A stretch of 64,000 nt of DNA, from assembly GCA_029817715.1 (NCBI GenBank), contig JARUPY010000511.1:62001-126000 (forward strand). Reading direction: 5' to 3'. Shown here in pieces: positions 34,831 through 48,229 of the stretch. A model generated the notes under the pieces. That model was not told the origin of the DNA and did no database searches. It was given only the letters and a program-made list of their open reading frames with translations. This DNA is from Melastoma dodecandrum. Its lineage: Eukaryota > Streptophyta > Magnoliopsida > Myrtales > Melastomataceae. The translations under genes and the position numbers were made by a program. How positions within the stretch are numbered: the first letter of the stretch is position 1; each line of letters opens with the position of its first letter.

Positions 34831-35480
34831 GACCCTAGTTTTCACAGACTGAGTATAATCTCAGCAGATTGAGTCCAGTCGACACAAGCTTGCTCTAATC
34901 TCCGCATACTGAGTCCAATCCACTTCATTTGACTGATTTATGTTTTATTTGTTAATTGTATCATGTCGGTTACATTAGACGACCATAAATAATCTTATAT
35001 AAATATTTACCTCCTTACAAAAGAAATTAACTTAGGTGGTATAAAACCAATATCTTTCAAGGAGAATTCTTCAAAATAGACTGCTCGAACTAAGTAGTCA
35101 TAGGCCTCTTCATCTAACGTTAGCCTCGAATAGAGATTCTCACATTAGTGTGGGGAAGCATAGGTTCATTGTCGATATGGCTCTTCATTCTCTTCCTTCA
35201 GGTCGACACATTCTATGACATGGAAGGGGTACTGCAAAATGAGAGTGATATTTACACCTCATATAGAAGAAGGTAACCTTGATTGATTAGGACCAATGTT
35301 TGAGTTTTGAAGGCAGGAGTGGCGCTATCGACGGGGGAAAACCATCCAGGTCGGTTTTCGTGTGGAAGCCAACCTTCCACTTTGGTTCGACAATCAATGC
35401 TCTTTTGGCTTGACTCGTAGGAGAACATTCTTTTTCCTGGGACGATATTCTAGTTTCTGTCAAAACACACCTCAATCTGA

Positions 35481-35800
35481 TTACAACACTTGACAGAAAA
35501 CCCAAAGAAGACAACTAAATGCCCCCCTAGATATGAAATATTGTCCGTGTCTTAATACAATCCAAACTATCCATATATATAGATAATAGACAAATAACCG
35601 TCAAACATTCCATCACGGCTTCTACTATCGTTCAATCGTCACATTTAACTATATTATTCTTGATTTTTTCCCTCCTTCCATTGACGGACTCTAGTCGATG
35701 TAGACTGGATCCGATCATCTTAGCATACTTGAGTCTAATCCCAACATATTGGCAAAGTGGAGTCAGTCGACGCAGACTAGCTCCAGACTCAGTATATTGA
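35481..35800 (+). repeat. LTR-like direct repeat, copy B
   Basis: Same landmarks as copy A (TTACAACACTTGACAGAAAA, AAAGAAGACAACTAAATGC, GACTAGCTCCAGACTCAGTA), with several small indels. Similarity begins earlier, since both copies are preceded by related sequence around GTTGTC/ACAAC. Confidence 0.45.
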
Positions 35801-36548
35801 CCACAATCGAAGGTGCTAAAGAGGAAATCAGATTGATAATCACTCCGTCACAAAAGCTCAAATCCTCATTTAGCATTATGTTAAACAATTTAAGAACCTC
35901 CAAAGCATCCCCAAAATGGATATTGATGACATCTTTACATTCCATCTTCTCAAAGAGTCTACGAGCATGGTTGGCATCCCACCACCCACGGTAATTAAAA
36001 GGCTCCATTGCCCAAATTACTTGTTCTACCTTTATGGATACTCAGAAGAAAAATAGAACCGCCGCCACGGGTGTAACATATTTAATCCTTCAGAAACTGG
36101 GACAGCTAATTTTTTATTTACAGTCTGGTAGCAGTAAAACCATTTTTAAAAAATTTCTAACAGATTGAATTTTATCTCCCCCAAATGTAGAGTATAACTG
36201 AGTAGCGCTGGGCTGCGTTTCGACTTGTCTTCGGTCAATACTTCGGGGAGGATTGTCAGAAGAGGTCTCGACATGCCACGACTCCTCACCAACAAGACTT
36301 CGACCGGCAGGAGCAGATTACTTACCCCAAAGGTAAAATACTTGCAAAACCAACGGATGCTGCCTAAAAAATTTATAAAGAAAGGGAATATGACCCCAGA
36401 CAGCAAAACAAAATAAATTCAGCCCCATTCCTGGTGCTACCTCTCCTTCCTCTCCTACCCTAACAGATTTTGCCCATAAAAACTGCTGTCCTATATATAA
36501 TCTGTACGGAATGGCCCGATTTAGTCTCCCCTCCCCTTCTTATAATCC
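35801..36548. other. Spacer between LTR-like repeats and UPL3 3' end
   Basis: Includes the probable 3' UTR of UPL3 immediately left of 36549. Frames at 35763-36008 and 36146-36406 have no family resemblance. No gene. Confidence 0.35.
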
Positions 36549-39500
36549 TCATGACAAATCAAAAGAACCTTGCCCTTCATTGATGGCGTACATCAACTTT
36601 TTGTACATAATCTCCTGTCACCATAGCAGCAGCAACCATCAGTAGCAGTTGACTCATCAACAGCAAACTTTACCCAACTGCTGAATTCCTTACCTTAGAA
36701 GAGTATGGCGGGAGTTTCAAGTAATTGGCACAAGTCATGACGCTAGGCAAGTCATCATCAGCCGATTCTAAAGGCCCAACCCCATTAGTTGGTACACTAG
36801 TTGCCGTAGAAGAATGCTGCCACATGAACATGATGATGCCATTATTTTATCATACCATGCAGTGAAGAAAGCATTTATCGAAGAAGGGAATAACCCAACC
36901 AAAACCATTGTCTGTGAACCATGCATCAAAAACTCAAAAGAGTTTCAAGTTCCCATTGGAGTGTCCTAACTTTGTTATCTACCTTCTGTTTTATCTGATT
37001 TCACATCATGACGCATAAGAATACGACAAACGTCCCAAGTGTTCCCCTTCCCAAAGTGACAACATGCGTCTCATGTCTCAGGTTTTGCCAACCGTCAACC
37101 ATAATCGAACTTGTGTCATGCCAGGTGATGCAGCAAACTGATTTTCCGACAATTTGCATTCATCTCATTGCAGTGTGAAGTTCCATACCTTTCTTACAAT
37201 TGTTAGCTTTGGATTCAGGACGGCTAAGCCACCAGGTGGCAACCTTGGAGCACCCGTAACAAATTGGCAGAAGGCTCGTTGTTGCTCCGGGGTGAATTCT
37301 CCCATGATCTCAAGCAACTGACACCATATATAGAGAAAATGTCATCACCATAGTTAAGAGAAATAGCTTCATCATAAGAGCTTGTGAAGCGTCCTAGGAC
37401 AACTCCAGAAAAGTAACCCATCCAACCCCCCTAGTTACATAAATAAATGGCACATGCACCCATCCCAAACAAATTGAGAGGAAACAATCCAGCAACCATC
37501 GAGAGCTTACATTGATAATTGCAAGGCTTTTGGCAGTATAGCCATGATCGAACTTTATGTGTTCGGCCAGTGACTCTGCCTGCAAAGGAGACTCAATTGA
37601 ACTAGCAAATAATATTAACAGCTTTGAAAATTTAAAGAAGACTGAGTAACTTACTTGCCAAAGCTCACATTGTCCACATAGCAAGTAGTCCAGCTCACGT
37701 GGGGTAAATATTTGCAAAGTACTGATATCAAAAACCTGATACCCGACCAAGGTTGATTATGTTATAGAAGGAAAACATAGATTGCACAAGGCAATGAGCC
37801 ATTCAGAAGATATGCAAAGTAAAACATATGCAATAGTTGCCAAGGACAAGGATAAATATCTACAGAAACTGATCAGAAATAAACTCATTTCAAACTTTGT
37901 CTGGTGAAGAATCAAACCAAAGACATAAAAGACTATCTATAGAGCAACAAAAGATGCAACAAGAACCCCTCCAAGTGGCTTCAGGAAAGACATCTCTTAC
38001 GGATTTTTTTCCAAGTCTCCTAATAAGGAAGCAAACGGGTTTTGAAGATAACTAATGAGGTGCCAACTCAAGAGCTAAAACAAAAGGAAAATGAAGGCAG
38101 TGACCTTTAATCTACCATAAAAGAAAACTTGAGCAAATCAGACATATATTGAAGTGACAAAGCCAATAAACTCAGACAACATATCAAGTAAGGCATAAAG
38201 ATTAATACCTCCCGTCCTCCGCCCTTCCCTTAAAAAAAACCCACCAAACCAGACAGAGCAAAGCATATGCATTACAACGGAAGAAGAGCCTTATCAGGGA
38301 GGGGGAGGGAATAATGATTCTCGACCTGATTAAAGCCGGCTCTAAATGCTTCCATTTGTCGAGTGATTCCTGTTATTACAGTCGCATCAACCACCAGAGA
38401 TAGATACTCTTCCAAATTATGAATGTCGACCTGAAATTTAATTAATTAATCTACAGTCATTAAAAAAGCAGACACCACTCCTATGGATTGCATGGGTAAT
38501 AGTCACATACAGTCTCATCACCCGTCTTCAGGATATAATCTGGATACCCAGGAAGGGTGAAATCAAAACAGAGTTCTTCAATTCGAGCACCATGGAAGCG
38601 CAAATCAGCTATTGCACCAGAACTCTCATGGGGAGTGGACTCCAAAAATTGCTTGCGATAAACAAGAGCATTCAATTCTTCCAGTGTCTTCCCAAGCTCA
38701 GCATCGAAAGAAGAAATGTCATGTAAATCAAGCTCCTGAAAATATAAAGAGATGAGATTATCTGACGCATAATCATGAAAATATAAACTGACTGTCCCCT
38801 ACGAGAAGGCATCCTTTAACCAGTAAAGTAAGGTTTGGGCCACCAAAAATCATCATATCGACAATGATGTGAACAGTAATATCAATTACCACAACAATAA
38901 TTACTTTGAAAAAAGGTTAAAATTCCTTACTTGACCAATTACAAGTTTATAAAAAGCTGGCGAAAGTGGCAGGTCCACGAGCCGCCCATCTTGAAGAGCT
39001 TTGGCCATCACATGCCCCAACAAGCAAAAGTAGCCGATGACTTTAGAAAACCTGCTACCATCAGATAAATCGGTATTGGGAGGCCATGGACAAGGGAAAA
39101 GACCACGGGGAGCGACTGCTATTTCCTCATCTTCCACAGTAGAATCTGCATTTCTGATTTTTTTGTTCTGATCATTCAGGTCGACGTCCATTGCGGATAA
39201 ATCAACTGAAGAGCCTGATCTCCACATCTTTAGATTACTCTTTTGCAGGTCATGACTAAGAAGGGTGTAGAACTCCAGAGTAGGACCCAATCCCGTCCCA
39301 ACTTCACCAAAGTACTCCACTTCAAGTACAGCTTTCTGACTAGAATACATCTCCATTACTTTAGCAGCAGAATCCAATATACAGTTCCTTGATACACGAA
39401 CCTTCTGGCGCTGTAGTCTTCCAACTCTCACTTCTCTATCAGTAGCAGACGCATGACCATCAGCACCTTGTTGCTGTTGAAGTCGGTACAAGGCTCTAGA

Positions 39501-42500
39501 CAAACCAAAAGCTGTCGAACAGAAGTACTGTCGGCGTGTCTCGAAAGGAAACAAGAATGGGCAAGCTTTTGTAAGTTGGAAGCACCATGATGGTAGACTT
39601 CCACTGCATAATGCAAGGGCATCTTGGATTTGCCTAGATAATTTAGGAGTAAGCTTGCTATTTATGAAGTCCTCTGCAGGTACCCGTGCACCAGTCTCAC
39701 TAAGTTCATCCAGATTAGATATCTTCCCCTCAGCAAAGTTGTCAATGATTATCTGACTTCTCAAACGAGGTGCAAGTTGATTCAGTCCTTCTAACACCCT
39801 GAGCAATGCCAGAATATTGTAAGTGGGATTAGATTTTTCAAGATCACAAGGAAGCTCTCCTTGCAATAGGCTATCTAAAAGAGACATCCGTTGCTGCTGA
39901 ACATCAGAGTTAGAAGGTGAAGGGACAGATTTGGGAGCTTTGACAGTTGCGATCTTGGATGATCCTCCAGAAGAACCCTTATCACTTTGGTCTTCTGCTT
40001 TCTGGTATGTAATTGTGTATATGTCACTCCAAAACCGACTTCCTTCGCCAGATACAAAATTATTGCCAGCAAACCTGTCTTCATCACCCTCGTCAAGGAC
40101 AAGTTGTCGTTGGATGGCCTGATAAATAGTCAAATGCCTACTAAGTTGTTTCCCGCCCACTGTAAACAGCAATTTTGGAGGTTCACTTGGGCCACCGGAT
40201 AAAGGGCGTCCTTGACGGTCCCTTCCTCTAAGACCTCGACCATTGGTGGAACCTATACCTGCCATGGCTGCGGCAGCAAAAGACATTGCTCCTCTGGTTC
40301 CAAAGGCAGCATTGCTTCTCAATACTGCATAATCAGAACCCTGAGAAGCAGCAGCTTTACTACTAGAGCCCGAAGCTGGTGTAGACTCTTTGTCAGTAGT
40401 AGCATCATGGACAGTGTTACCCTCAACTGAGTCCCCTAGTTTCACATCATGTACTTTCTCGGTCATGCAGACTGGTATTAGCACCTTCTGCTGGATATCA
40501 TGAATTAAAACCTGAAATAAGAAAACGAAAAAGCAATTTTACTGCAATTAGAAGACAAAATCAAGCAATAATAATCCTAATTCAAGCGGAATGAAAATTA
40601 GGTTATGCATGTGCACCATGACAAACAACAGAGAACAAACACCTCATTAAATTTATGTTATCGATGAAAAAAGGCCAACCAATGCTAGTGTGCTCTTTCC
40701 TGGTAAATGAATAACCAAGGATTCAGTCAATGGTACTGATCTTTCAACATACTACTTCATCTGTAATGCATTGTATGTCCCACAATAGGTCCCATTCTTC
40801 TACCCTTTCCCAATATGTTGACATGATATCCAACAACCAGAGAACCTTCAACTTATTCAACAGAAAACTATCGACACGTGATAATACTCCCATTACACAG
40901 TGTCACATGATTGTTGTAATGACTACGGCCCACCAGGCTGGGCTTAAGCAGCCAACACTGCCAATCATTGGCTGTAACTAAACTATGCAGATGCAAAAAT
41001 ACTGAAATTACATACATCTTCGTCGTCATGATCATCGTCTTCATCAATAGATAGATCATCATCTTCTATAACCAAAGCATCATCAATCTCCACAGGAGAA
41101 ATATCCAACTCCTCGTCCTTCCATAAAACAGGATAAGATCATTGTAATGGGTAAAACAGGATAAGATAATTGAAATGGCTAAAACAAGATAACAAGCATC
41201 AACACATATTCACTAAACGAAATATCAAGTCCACCTAGAGCGCAACCACCGAACCTAGCAGAATCCATGAAAGATTCTGGGTAAACCAGAAAAATTGTAA
41301 TAAGAGGCATGGATGAAGATATTCCCTAAATAAAATATCAAGTCCACCTAGAGCACGACTGCCGAAATTAGCAGTAATCCACGAAAGATCCTGGGTAAAC
41401 CGCAAAAATGGCAATAAGAGGCATGGATGAACGACATCTTTCCTGAAAAAGATTGCAAATACTCATCCAATGGACAATCCAATTCTCAGCCAAACAGATA
41501 GTAATTAAAACTAGAATTGCTGCCGCAAACATCGTCCACATTCATAAACCTCCTGTCCCTAATATAATGAATGACTATCATTTCAGTACCTCGAACAAAT
41601 TAATTCAACATTCTGCTAAAAGGCTATACAAAGACAAATCATGGTGATTGTCCAAGAATAATAAGACCTTGCATAATTTGTAGTGAAACATTGCACCAGA
41701 CTCCAAATTAAATTGAGACAATATTATATCAACCAAAAAGAGTACAACACAAGATCTTCCATCAGCTACCTCAGAGCTAGATTCTCCATTTAATGGCTTC
41801 ACTTCGGCATCTTTACGCAAAACAGCTCTTCTTCGTGTAGTATTTCTGGTTTGTGGACCTATTCCTTCCTCCTGAGCAGGCTTCAAAACTGCTTTGCCTT
41901 TCCCTTTTGATGAACCTGAGGTTTTTTCTAGAGCATTCTCCCTTTTATTTGTATCCCCTATGTTCGCAGAGGATCTGGACCTAGTGGAAGGATGGCGAGC
42001 AGCAGAGGTAGGCACAGATGTCGATGGAGAAGCAGCGCCAGCGATGGGTGCTACTGACCCGGGCTCAGAATTAGCTACTGATGCAGAGGACTTTTGACAA
42101 GATTCGTTGCGCTGAACTCGTGGCCACAGAAACTCCTCCACATCTGCCAGAGTTTCTAACGGATCTATGAGCACGATGTTCGAGGAATAGTCACGAAGAG
42201 ATTTCTCGCAAGACGCTCGAGAAAGACGCAGTTTAAAGGGATGAGGGAGTGCACTAAGCCCAGAAGAGATGCGGCCATTGCCACTAGACCTAGAAGAATG
42301 ACTAAGCACAACAGGGAAACGTTCTAGAGATAGCAAAGAGCTCTGAAGCTTACTAACTAGAACAGTCATTGGGGTCGGATTCATCCCAGTAGTGCCAGAC
42401 GGTAGGGCTATAGCCACAAATGACTTATATCTTTTCAATGCTTGTTGACGAAGCTTGGAGATGTTGGCTTCTGTAATTCTCTCTTTGAAGAAATAGCCAC

Positions 42501-45500
42501 ATGAGAAGTACTTAAGCAAAGCTCCAATAACACCACTTCCTATGAACTCAAAGGTTGACACACCGTCTCCTTTACTTAGCTCTGACAGCATCTCAGCAAT
42601 GATCTTACTCAATGTTTCATCTTTGTTGGCTGAATCATCAGATGTGCGAGATCCAACAGACTTTGATTTTCCCTTAAGCTTAATCTTTTGATCATCAACA
42701 CTGAGATTCAACTTAGTGCAGAGATTTTTCAAGCGCAATAGATCATCTGTAAGTCCAACATCTGCCACTCCAGGATCCAAAGGAAAATATTTATCTTTAA
42801 ACGCTTTGGCACAGGCGCTGACGATAGAACGGAGGTTGGAGTTGACATTGGGAATTTCCGAAGAACTCGGAGGTGAAACAGTATTTGCGAGGACAGGATT
42901 TTTAGATTCTTCAACAGGATTACCATCAATATTCGTGCTATTGCAGCGTCGTCTATACCGTCGAGATCGGGACGATGTAGAAGTAACGCATTCATTATCC
43001 TTCTCGGTAGAAGATGCTTGGGGAGGACCGGAATTGGAGTTCCCTGCCAAGATCAGTTGATCTACGGCATGAACAACACCTTCCCTAACAAACATCTTCA
43101 AGAAAGTATCAGGAAGCTTCTCCATTAGAACATCAGCAATCTGTAGGGCAGGTACCAGAACATGCGGATCTTTCCATGCAAGAATACCAGCAAGAAAGCT
43201 GCAGGTTTCCAATTGAAAGTAAAAAAAATGAATGAATAATAGCTGAAACAATGCACATGTAACAAGAAATAAGTTTCACAAATATAACCAGGATGTACTG
43301 AATGATGCATCTCCTTCTACTAAAACTAAAAGCACAAAAAGTTACCTTGAAATATTGGTCACGCATAAGAGAGACTGAATCATCTGAGAAGTACTGAAGT
43401 ACATCAATTTTGCAATGATGGAAAGACATTTATAACGAACAGGACCATTGATGCTAGAACCATACGTCTGATAATATGAGAAACCAGAATGTTTTTGTTA
43501 GTGGCTAAAGGATAAAATGATGAGACCAGAGTTAAAAAGCAAAAATAAATGACCTGAATTAGAACAGGAAGAAGATCCATTCCAAACTGCCTTAGAAGCT
43601 CAGGCTGCTCATTCAGCAATTTCTCACGAGGAGAAACTTCGTGGGAATTACCATTAGATTCATCTTGCTTCCCAGAATTACTTGGAGGTATTTTCTTCAA
43701 TATTGGTCCTTTGACAAATATATTTGGGCAGACAGGGAGAGTGATTGTACCATGTGGCAGAGGCGGAAGAAGCTCATTTGCGAGGTTAACAATCTCAAAG
43801 ATCTGAAACATAGAAAAAAAATAAGAAAATATCACATGATTCGTCATCACAGAAAAAAGATAAATGCTGGTCAAGCAAATTTTACATGAATCATGGCTTC
43901 ACTTTATGGGTTTAGTATTATGTATATGAAATGAAATTTCTTCCACCAAAAACATGGAATCGCCAAACCAGTTTCATGCTAAGAAATTAGAATCATTATA
44001 ACAAAATTGTGTTACCAAAGATGAAGGTAAGAAGGACAAAATAAAGAAGGGGGGGGGGGGGTTAAAGCAAGATCATGTATTCCAATTCCATTTTGACAAA
44101 TAAGGTTCTGCTCCTTTATTTGGGGAGGAAAAGAAATCTCAGAAGAAAAAAGGAATCTGATAGGACATGACTATAACAATCAAAATTTGAAACAAGTTAA
44201 AAAGAACAAAGAAGAAACTAGCAAGACAGGTTCAATCATAAGCAATTTGATTTCTAAGGCATATTCCAAACTAATGTGCTAACCGAAATTAATTCTTGAA
44301 TAAACTAAATGCAGAGAGTTGCAACTCAAAATTAATTATCGAAGTATACTAAGTGCAGATGGTCGCAATCCAAGGTATGGGGTATTTCGACGTAAGAGAA
44401 GGAACGCTGAAACTAAACAATGGAACCAAAGCAACTTTCCACCGGATAACAAATTCATCTCTACTGAAACTGTTACCTGCTCTGGTGGTCTGGTTAAAAC
44501 AGGTGGAACCAAACCATTATGAGAAGTACCCAACCCAGACAATATTTCTTTAAAAATATGACTGATGCCAAGGAGCAGTAAGGTTTTGGCCCCTAAATGT
44601 GATCCACCGGCACATATAGAAAGCAGTCGGATCAAACCCTGCAGAACGAGGTGATCATGATCAGAATCACAAAAGCAACTACACTTACAGCAATGCTAAA
44701 GCAAACTGACAGTGTAGGTTGGCGTGCTAAGAGATGCCGGGGCATTGCCATTGTTACTGGTAGAGATAAGCGCTGCTGCTTGTGTAACGAGTCCATGATT
44801 GCATAATGCATCCAACTTATCTGGAGAAGAGGCAAATGCTTCTGCAACGCGAGTCAAGCATATAGAAGCATGCTCCAGCACCTACCACCACAATATAAGA
44901 GAACAAGAAAGAAAAATGACCCTTCCAGTAAAGTTTCATCAACAAGGAGGTGACACCCAAACCTTAGAATCATGATACTGAAGAAGATTTGCCAATAATG
45001 GAACGGCTTCCATCACGTAATCAGCTGCATCAGAGGGGAGTTTCTTGCACATATTAGCTGCAGTAGACAATGCCACTCGCTGAAACAAGAGAACAAACAG
45101 AGCTTCATTCATAGGGCAGCAGAAACATATGTGCAGAACAAAAAGAACACCACACACCTGAACTCCGGTCGAGAAGAAATCCAGGTATGAAAGCACGGCC
45201 ATGAGCGCGCCAGCTCGTAGACATGCTGTTGGGTGTTCCTGAGATATCTTCTTCAATGCTTGCAGAGACTGCATAAAACAAATTGAAGCCCCAACACCAA
45301 ACATGCAGAGTCAGACAAGCAATTAGACATTACTGTCATTTTCAATTGAAAAAACAATTAAAAAGTTTCAACATCACGGCAGAAGTAGCAAAGGAATCAC
45401 AGGCCACATGCCTTTCAAACCAACTAACCTGCTCTGCCAGATCCATGTACTCAATCGTCAACAACCTCGCGCAGAAACAGGAAACCGCCCCATAGTGTAC

Positions 45501-46273
45501 AACAGCAGCACAGGAAGATGGTAGCACATCGCACAAGTGCGTAAGTGCCCTGGCAGCAAGTAACATGATATCGGGGTTGCTCTCATGATTTAGCAAACCC
45601 ACCAAGACAGGCACAAAGGAATCCACGGAGAAAGTACTTAGAGAATCCTCAGTCCCAATGGAGAGCATGTCACAAAGTTGCGTCAGTGCCTCAACCTGCC
45701 TGCCTTCCTCGCCATCCGGGCGCAATCCCGAAAGAATCTTCTTTAGCCGGCCACTCTGTTGAGAAGAGGATGCAGACCCAATTCCTGGAGAGGGAAGGAA
45801 ATCATCCCATCCAGCTCCAAGCTTTCTAAGCAGTCCCTGGAGGGCGCTGCTAGCGGATGTCAAGTTCTGGTGCAAAAATCCCAACCCCGCCTTCACTGTC
45901 ATTGTCGTCGTTGTGTCGATCAATATTCAGCCCAAAGGTCCTCTCAATTTCTCTCTCCCTTTCCCTGTCTCGATCTCGGTTTACTCGAACGGGAATCATG
46001 TTCTTTCTCTTTGCCTTTGTCGGAGTTATCAGAGATGGGCTTGCGGCGATCACGGCGGGAGTTGGAAGGCTCAGAAGGGTCCATATGGGCAGTGGGAGGA
46101 GGATGTACAGAGGAGGCAGTGGCTGCTGCACGGCTGCGGGCAGAGACAGGGGAGGCAGGGACAGTAGAGGAGGAGCGGCTGGGGCGCTTGGAGGAGGAGG
46201 TGCGAGGGGCTGGGGAAGACTGAGAAGGGGCTAATGAGGTGGCCTCCGCCCGCTTTCGGCTCCGAGTTTCCAT
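36549..46273 (-). CDS. UPL3: HECT E3 ubiquitin-protein ligase UPL3 (KAKTUS), 17 exons, two frame breaks in exon 1
   Basis: Transfers ubiquitin through a thioester cysteine; in Arabidopsis UPL3 limits trichome branching and acts in hormone and seed pathways. Exons: 45429-46273, 45158-45268, 44963-45079, 44711-44881, 44477-44638, 43554-43802, 43346-43467, 41770-43198, 41016-41117, 38931-40511, 38511-38735, 38326-38430, 37655-37735, 37511-37579, 37189-37317, 36694-36816, 36549-36614. Start [24 protein letters not shown]-type repeats from [16 protein letters not shown] ([33 protein letters not shown]); an acidic stretch near exon 9; the HECT domain in the last 400 or so residues, with catalytic Cys in [16 protein letters not shown] (Cys codon 36730-36732) and the end [11 protein letters not shown]. 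Exons 2-17 join cleanly. Exon 1 is 845 nt and is read in three frames, with one extra base near 45988 and one in the T run at 45874-45878. Removing both gives 5,685 nt and 1,894 residues, against about 1,888 in Arabidopsis. Confidence 0.93.
44049..44060. repeat. Poly(G) run in UPL3 intron 5
   Basis: About 12 consecutive G in the intron between exons 5 and 6. It is a likely site of length error or length variation. Confidence 0.7.
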
Positions 46274-46739
46274 ACAACTGCTGGGGAGCCGCTGTTTATC
46301 AACGGCTCGAGAATCGAGACACGTCCATCATAGTGGAAGCGCGAAGCCAATTGAGAAGAGTCCTTCGTTGCGGGTGGGTTGTGGGATGGGGGTTAGGGTT
46401 GGCATTAGATCATGGGACTCGGTTTTCTTTTCCGAAAGAAAATGAAGGAGGTACGTAAAAAGACGAGACTCATGACGGTAACGGTTACAGCGGTTACGGT
46501 AACTTAAAATTATATTTGATTTTATTTTACATAAATGAGTTTAATTATTGTACGAAAATATAAATTAGTTTTAAATTTAAAGTCATTTTAATTATTTTTT
46601 GGCTTATTACCCATGACATATTTGGGAAAAATTTATAAAATATGGTTCGTGTTTTACAAAATACGAATTTATACAGCTCACTTTGTACTCCAGCACCTTA
46701 TTCGGCGTTGTTAGATGTGGCATAAGGATAAGCTTCACT
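46274..46739. promoter_or_regulatory. UPL3: UPL3 upstream region
   Basis: Right flank of UPL3, holding its 5' UTR and promoter. It is GC-moderate to about 46450 and then AT-rich. No TATA element is clear and no gene is present. Confidence 0.3.
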
Positions 46740-47985
46740 TTCTAGTGTGTCTCTGTGTCACTAGCTATGTCAGAAGCATCCGCTAACATGTCCTTTTCGC
46801 AGCCCTTCTCTAATTGTATGGTCGATACTTGCACGGCCTTCGCAGCCCTTCGCGAAGTATGATTGTCTCGGGTCATTATGATTAGCTCATCCAGGTGCGG
46901 CACCATCTCGACCTGCGCCTTCACTAAGAAGTTAATCCCCAAAATTTTCAATAGGGAAGACAATTAGATCAAGAGTTCCGTTCCATGAGCCAACTTAGAT
47001 TGAAGCACCTTTAGCTACACCGTCAATGGGCTGACTTTTTGAGTTAACCTCTTTCACTTTCCACAAGCACTTCGTCACTCGTAGCCACTACTGTTGTACA
47101 ACGCGATCGCCACAAAAGAATTCGTTGCCCCGATGGTCTATCGCCAACCCTTGCTGATGCGCCAACATCAATGGAACAAACATTAACTTGTTACAAGCCA
47201 TGTCGTTCTTCACTTGCAACGCCCACTTACAACGCCCTCAAGAGCTACAATGGGGCAAGACGAAACTCGGAGGCATACTCATCAGTGTCGATAATCGCGT
47301 TCCACCTTTTCTTCTAAAACAATCTTGTGCTCGATGAGGTCCGTTGTAAATAAAACGCTTGAACGTGCCTTTTGATTCGTCTACGACTCATCCCTCATTT
47401 TGTCATTTGTCCCGTTAGCCAAGCCGTCACCATCGCCATGCTTTGATTTCGTCTTGCCATCACGCCTTCCTTTATCCTCGTCATTTCATGGTCACATCTA
47501 TTTGATCACAAGCCTCCTAGTTTACTTTCTTCCTCCTCCTATACGGAGATCAATAGAGCGTCCGCAGCTACCATCGCCGAAGCTAGGTCTTGCACACCTT
47601 GTCAACGCCCTCGATCTATGTCCATTGTTGAAGACTGTCAAGAAAGTTGAATAATTTGTCTTCTTGGACATATCGGGTATATCCAACATCAACGACATAA
47701 ACTTTTTCATGTACTCCCTCATGGTGCTGGTGTGTTTGAGGCCCTTCAAGCCCCCCTCGAAAGCTAGCTTGCATTGCAAGGTAGGAATATGTCTGTTAGC
47801 TCCTTTTCAAGGACTCTCAAGCATCGATCGCATGACGACCAACACTCATGTTGTCCTTCACCTGCGTCCGTCACCATTGTTTTGCATCGCTCGCAAGGTT
47901 TATGGATGTGATCAAAACCTGCTCCTTCTCTAAAATCTTTGCGATCGAAACCAATCAGGGTTTGGTATGACTCCCTCACATTCAA
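46740..47985 (-). mobile_element. Decayed Ty3/gypsy retrotransposon, gag to protease
   Basis: In minus-strand order: a gag piece with LKHTSTMREYMKKFMSLML and DIPDMSKK (47522-47779), normally LKHTGSIRDYVKEFSSLML; a zinc-knuckle relic NGPHRAQDC whose first cysteine is lost (about 47320); a retropepsin-like lead-in LMFVPLMLAHQQ (about 47180) without an intact D-T-G; and VNSKSQPIDGVAKGASI with VEMVPHLDELIIM, from the linker ahead of reverse transcriptase. Many stops and frame changes are present. RT, RNase H, integrase and LTRs were not found. Confidence 0.65.
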
Positions 47986-48229
47986 GTATTGAGAAGAAGA
48001 TGAGGAGATTTCCTCAATATTAAGGTATCAAGGAGCGGTACGACTGCACCGAGTTTGCATATATCGATATGCTACTCCACATCCTATAGGAAGTTTTGCA
48101 GCGCCTTTGCTTCCTGACTAGTGTTAAATTTTCAAAGTTCGAGGACTCTCTCCCTTGAACGATCATCCCATCGGAGGATTGTGCAACAACCGTCCTCTGA
48201 AGGATAATGACCTCATTTCGATGTGTGCC

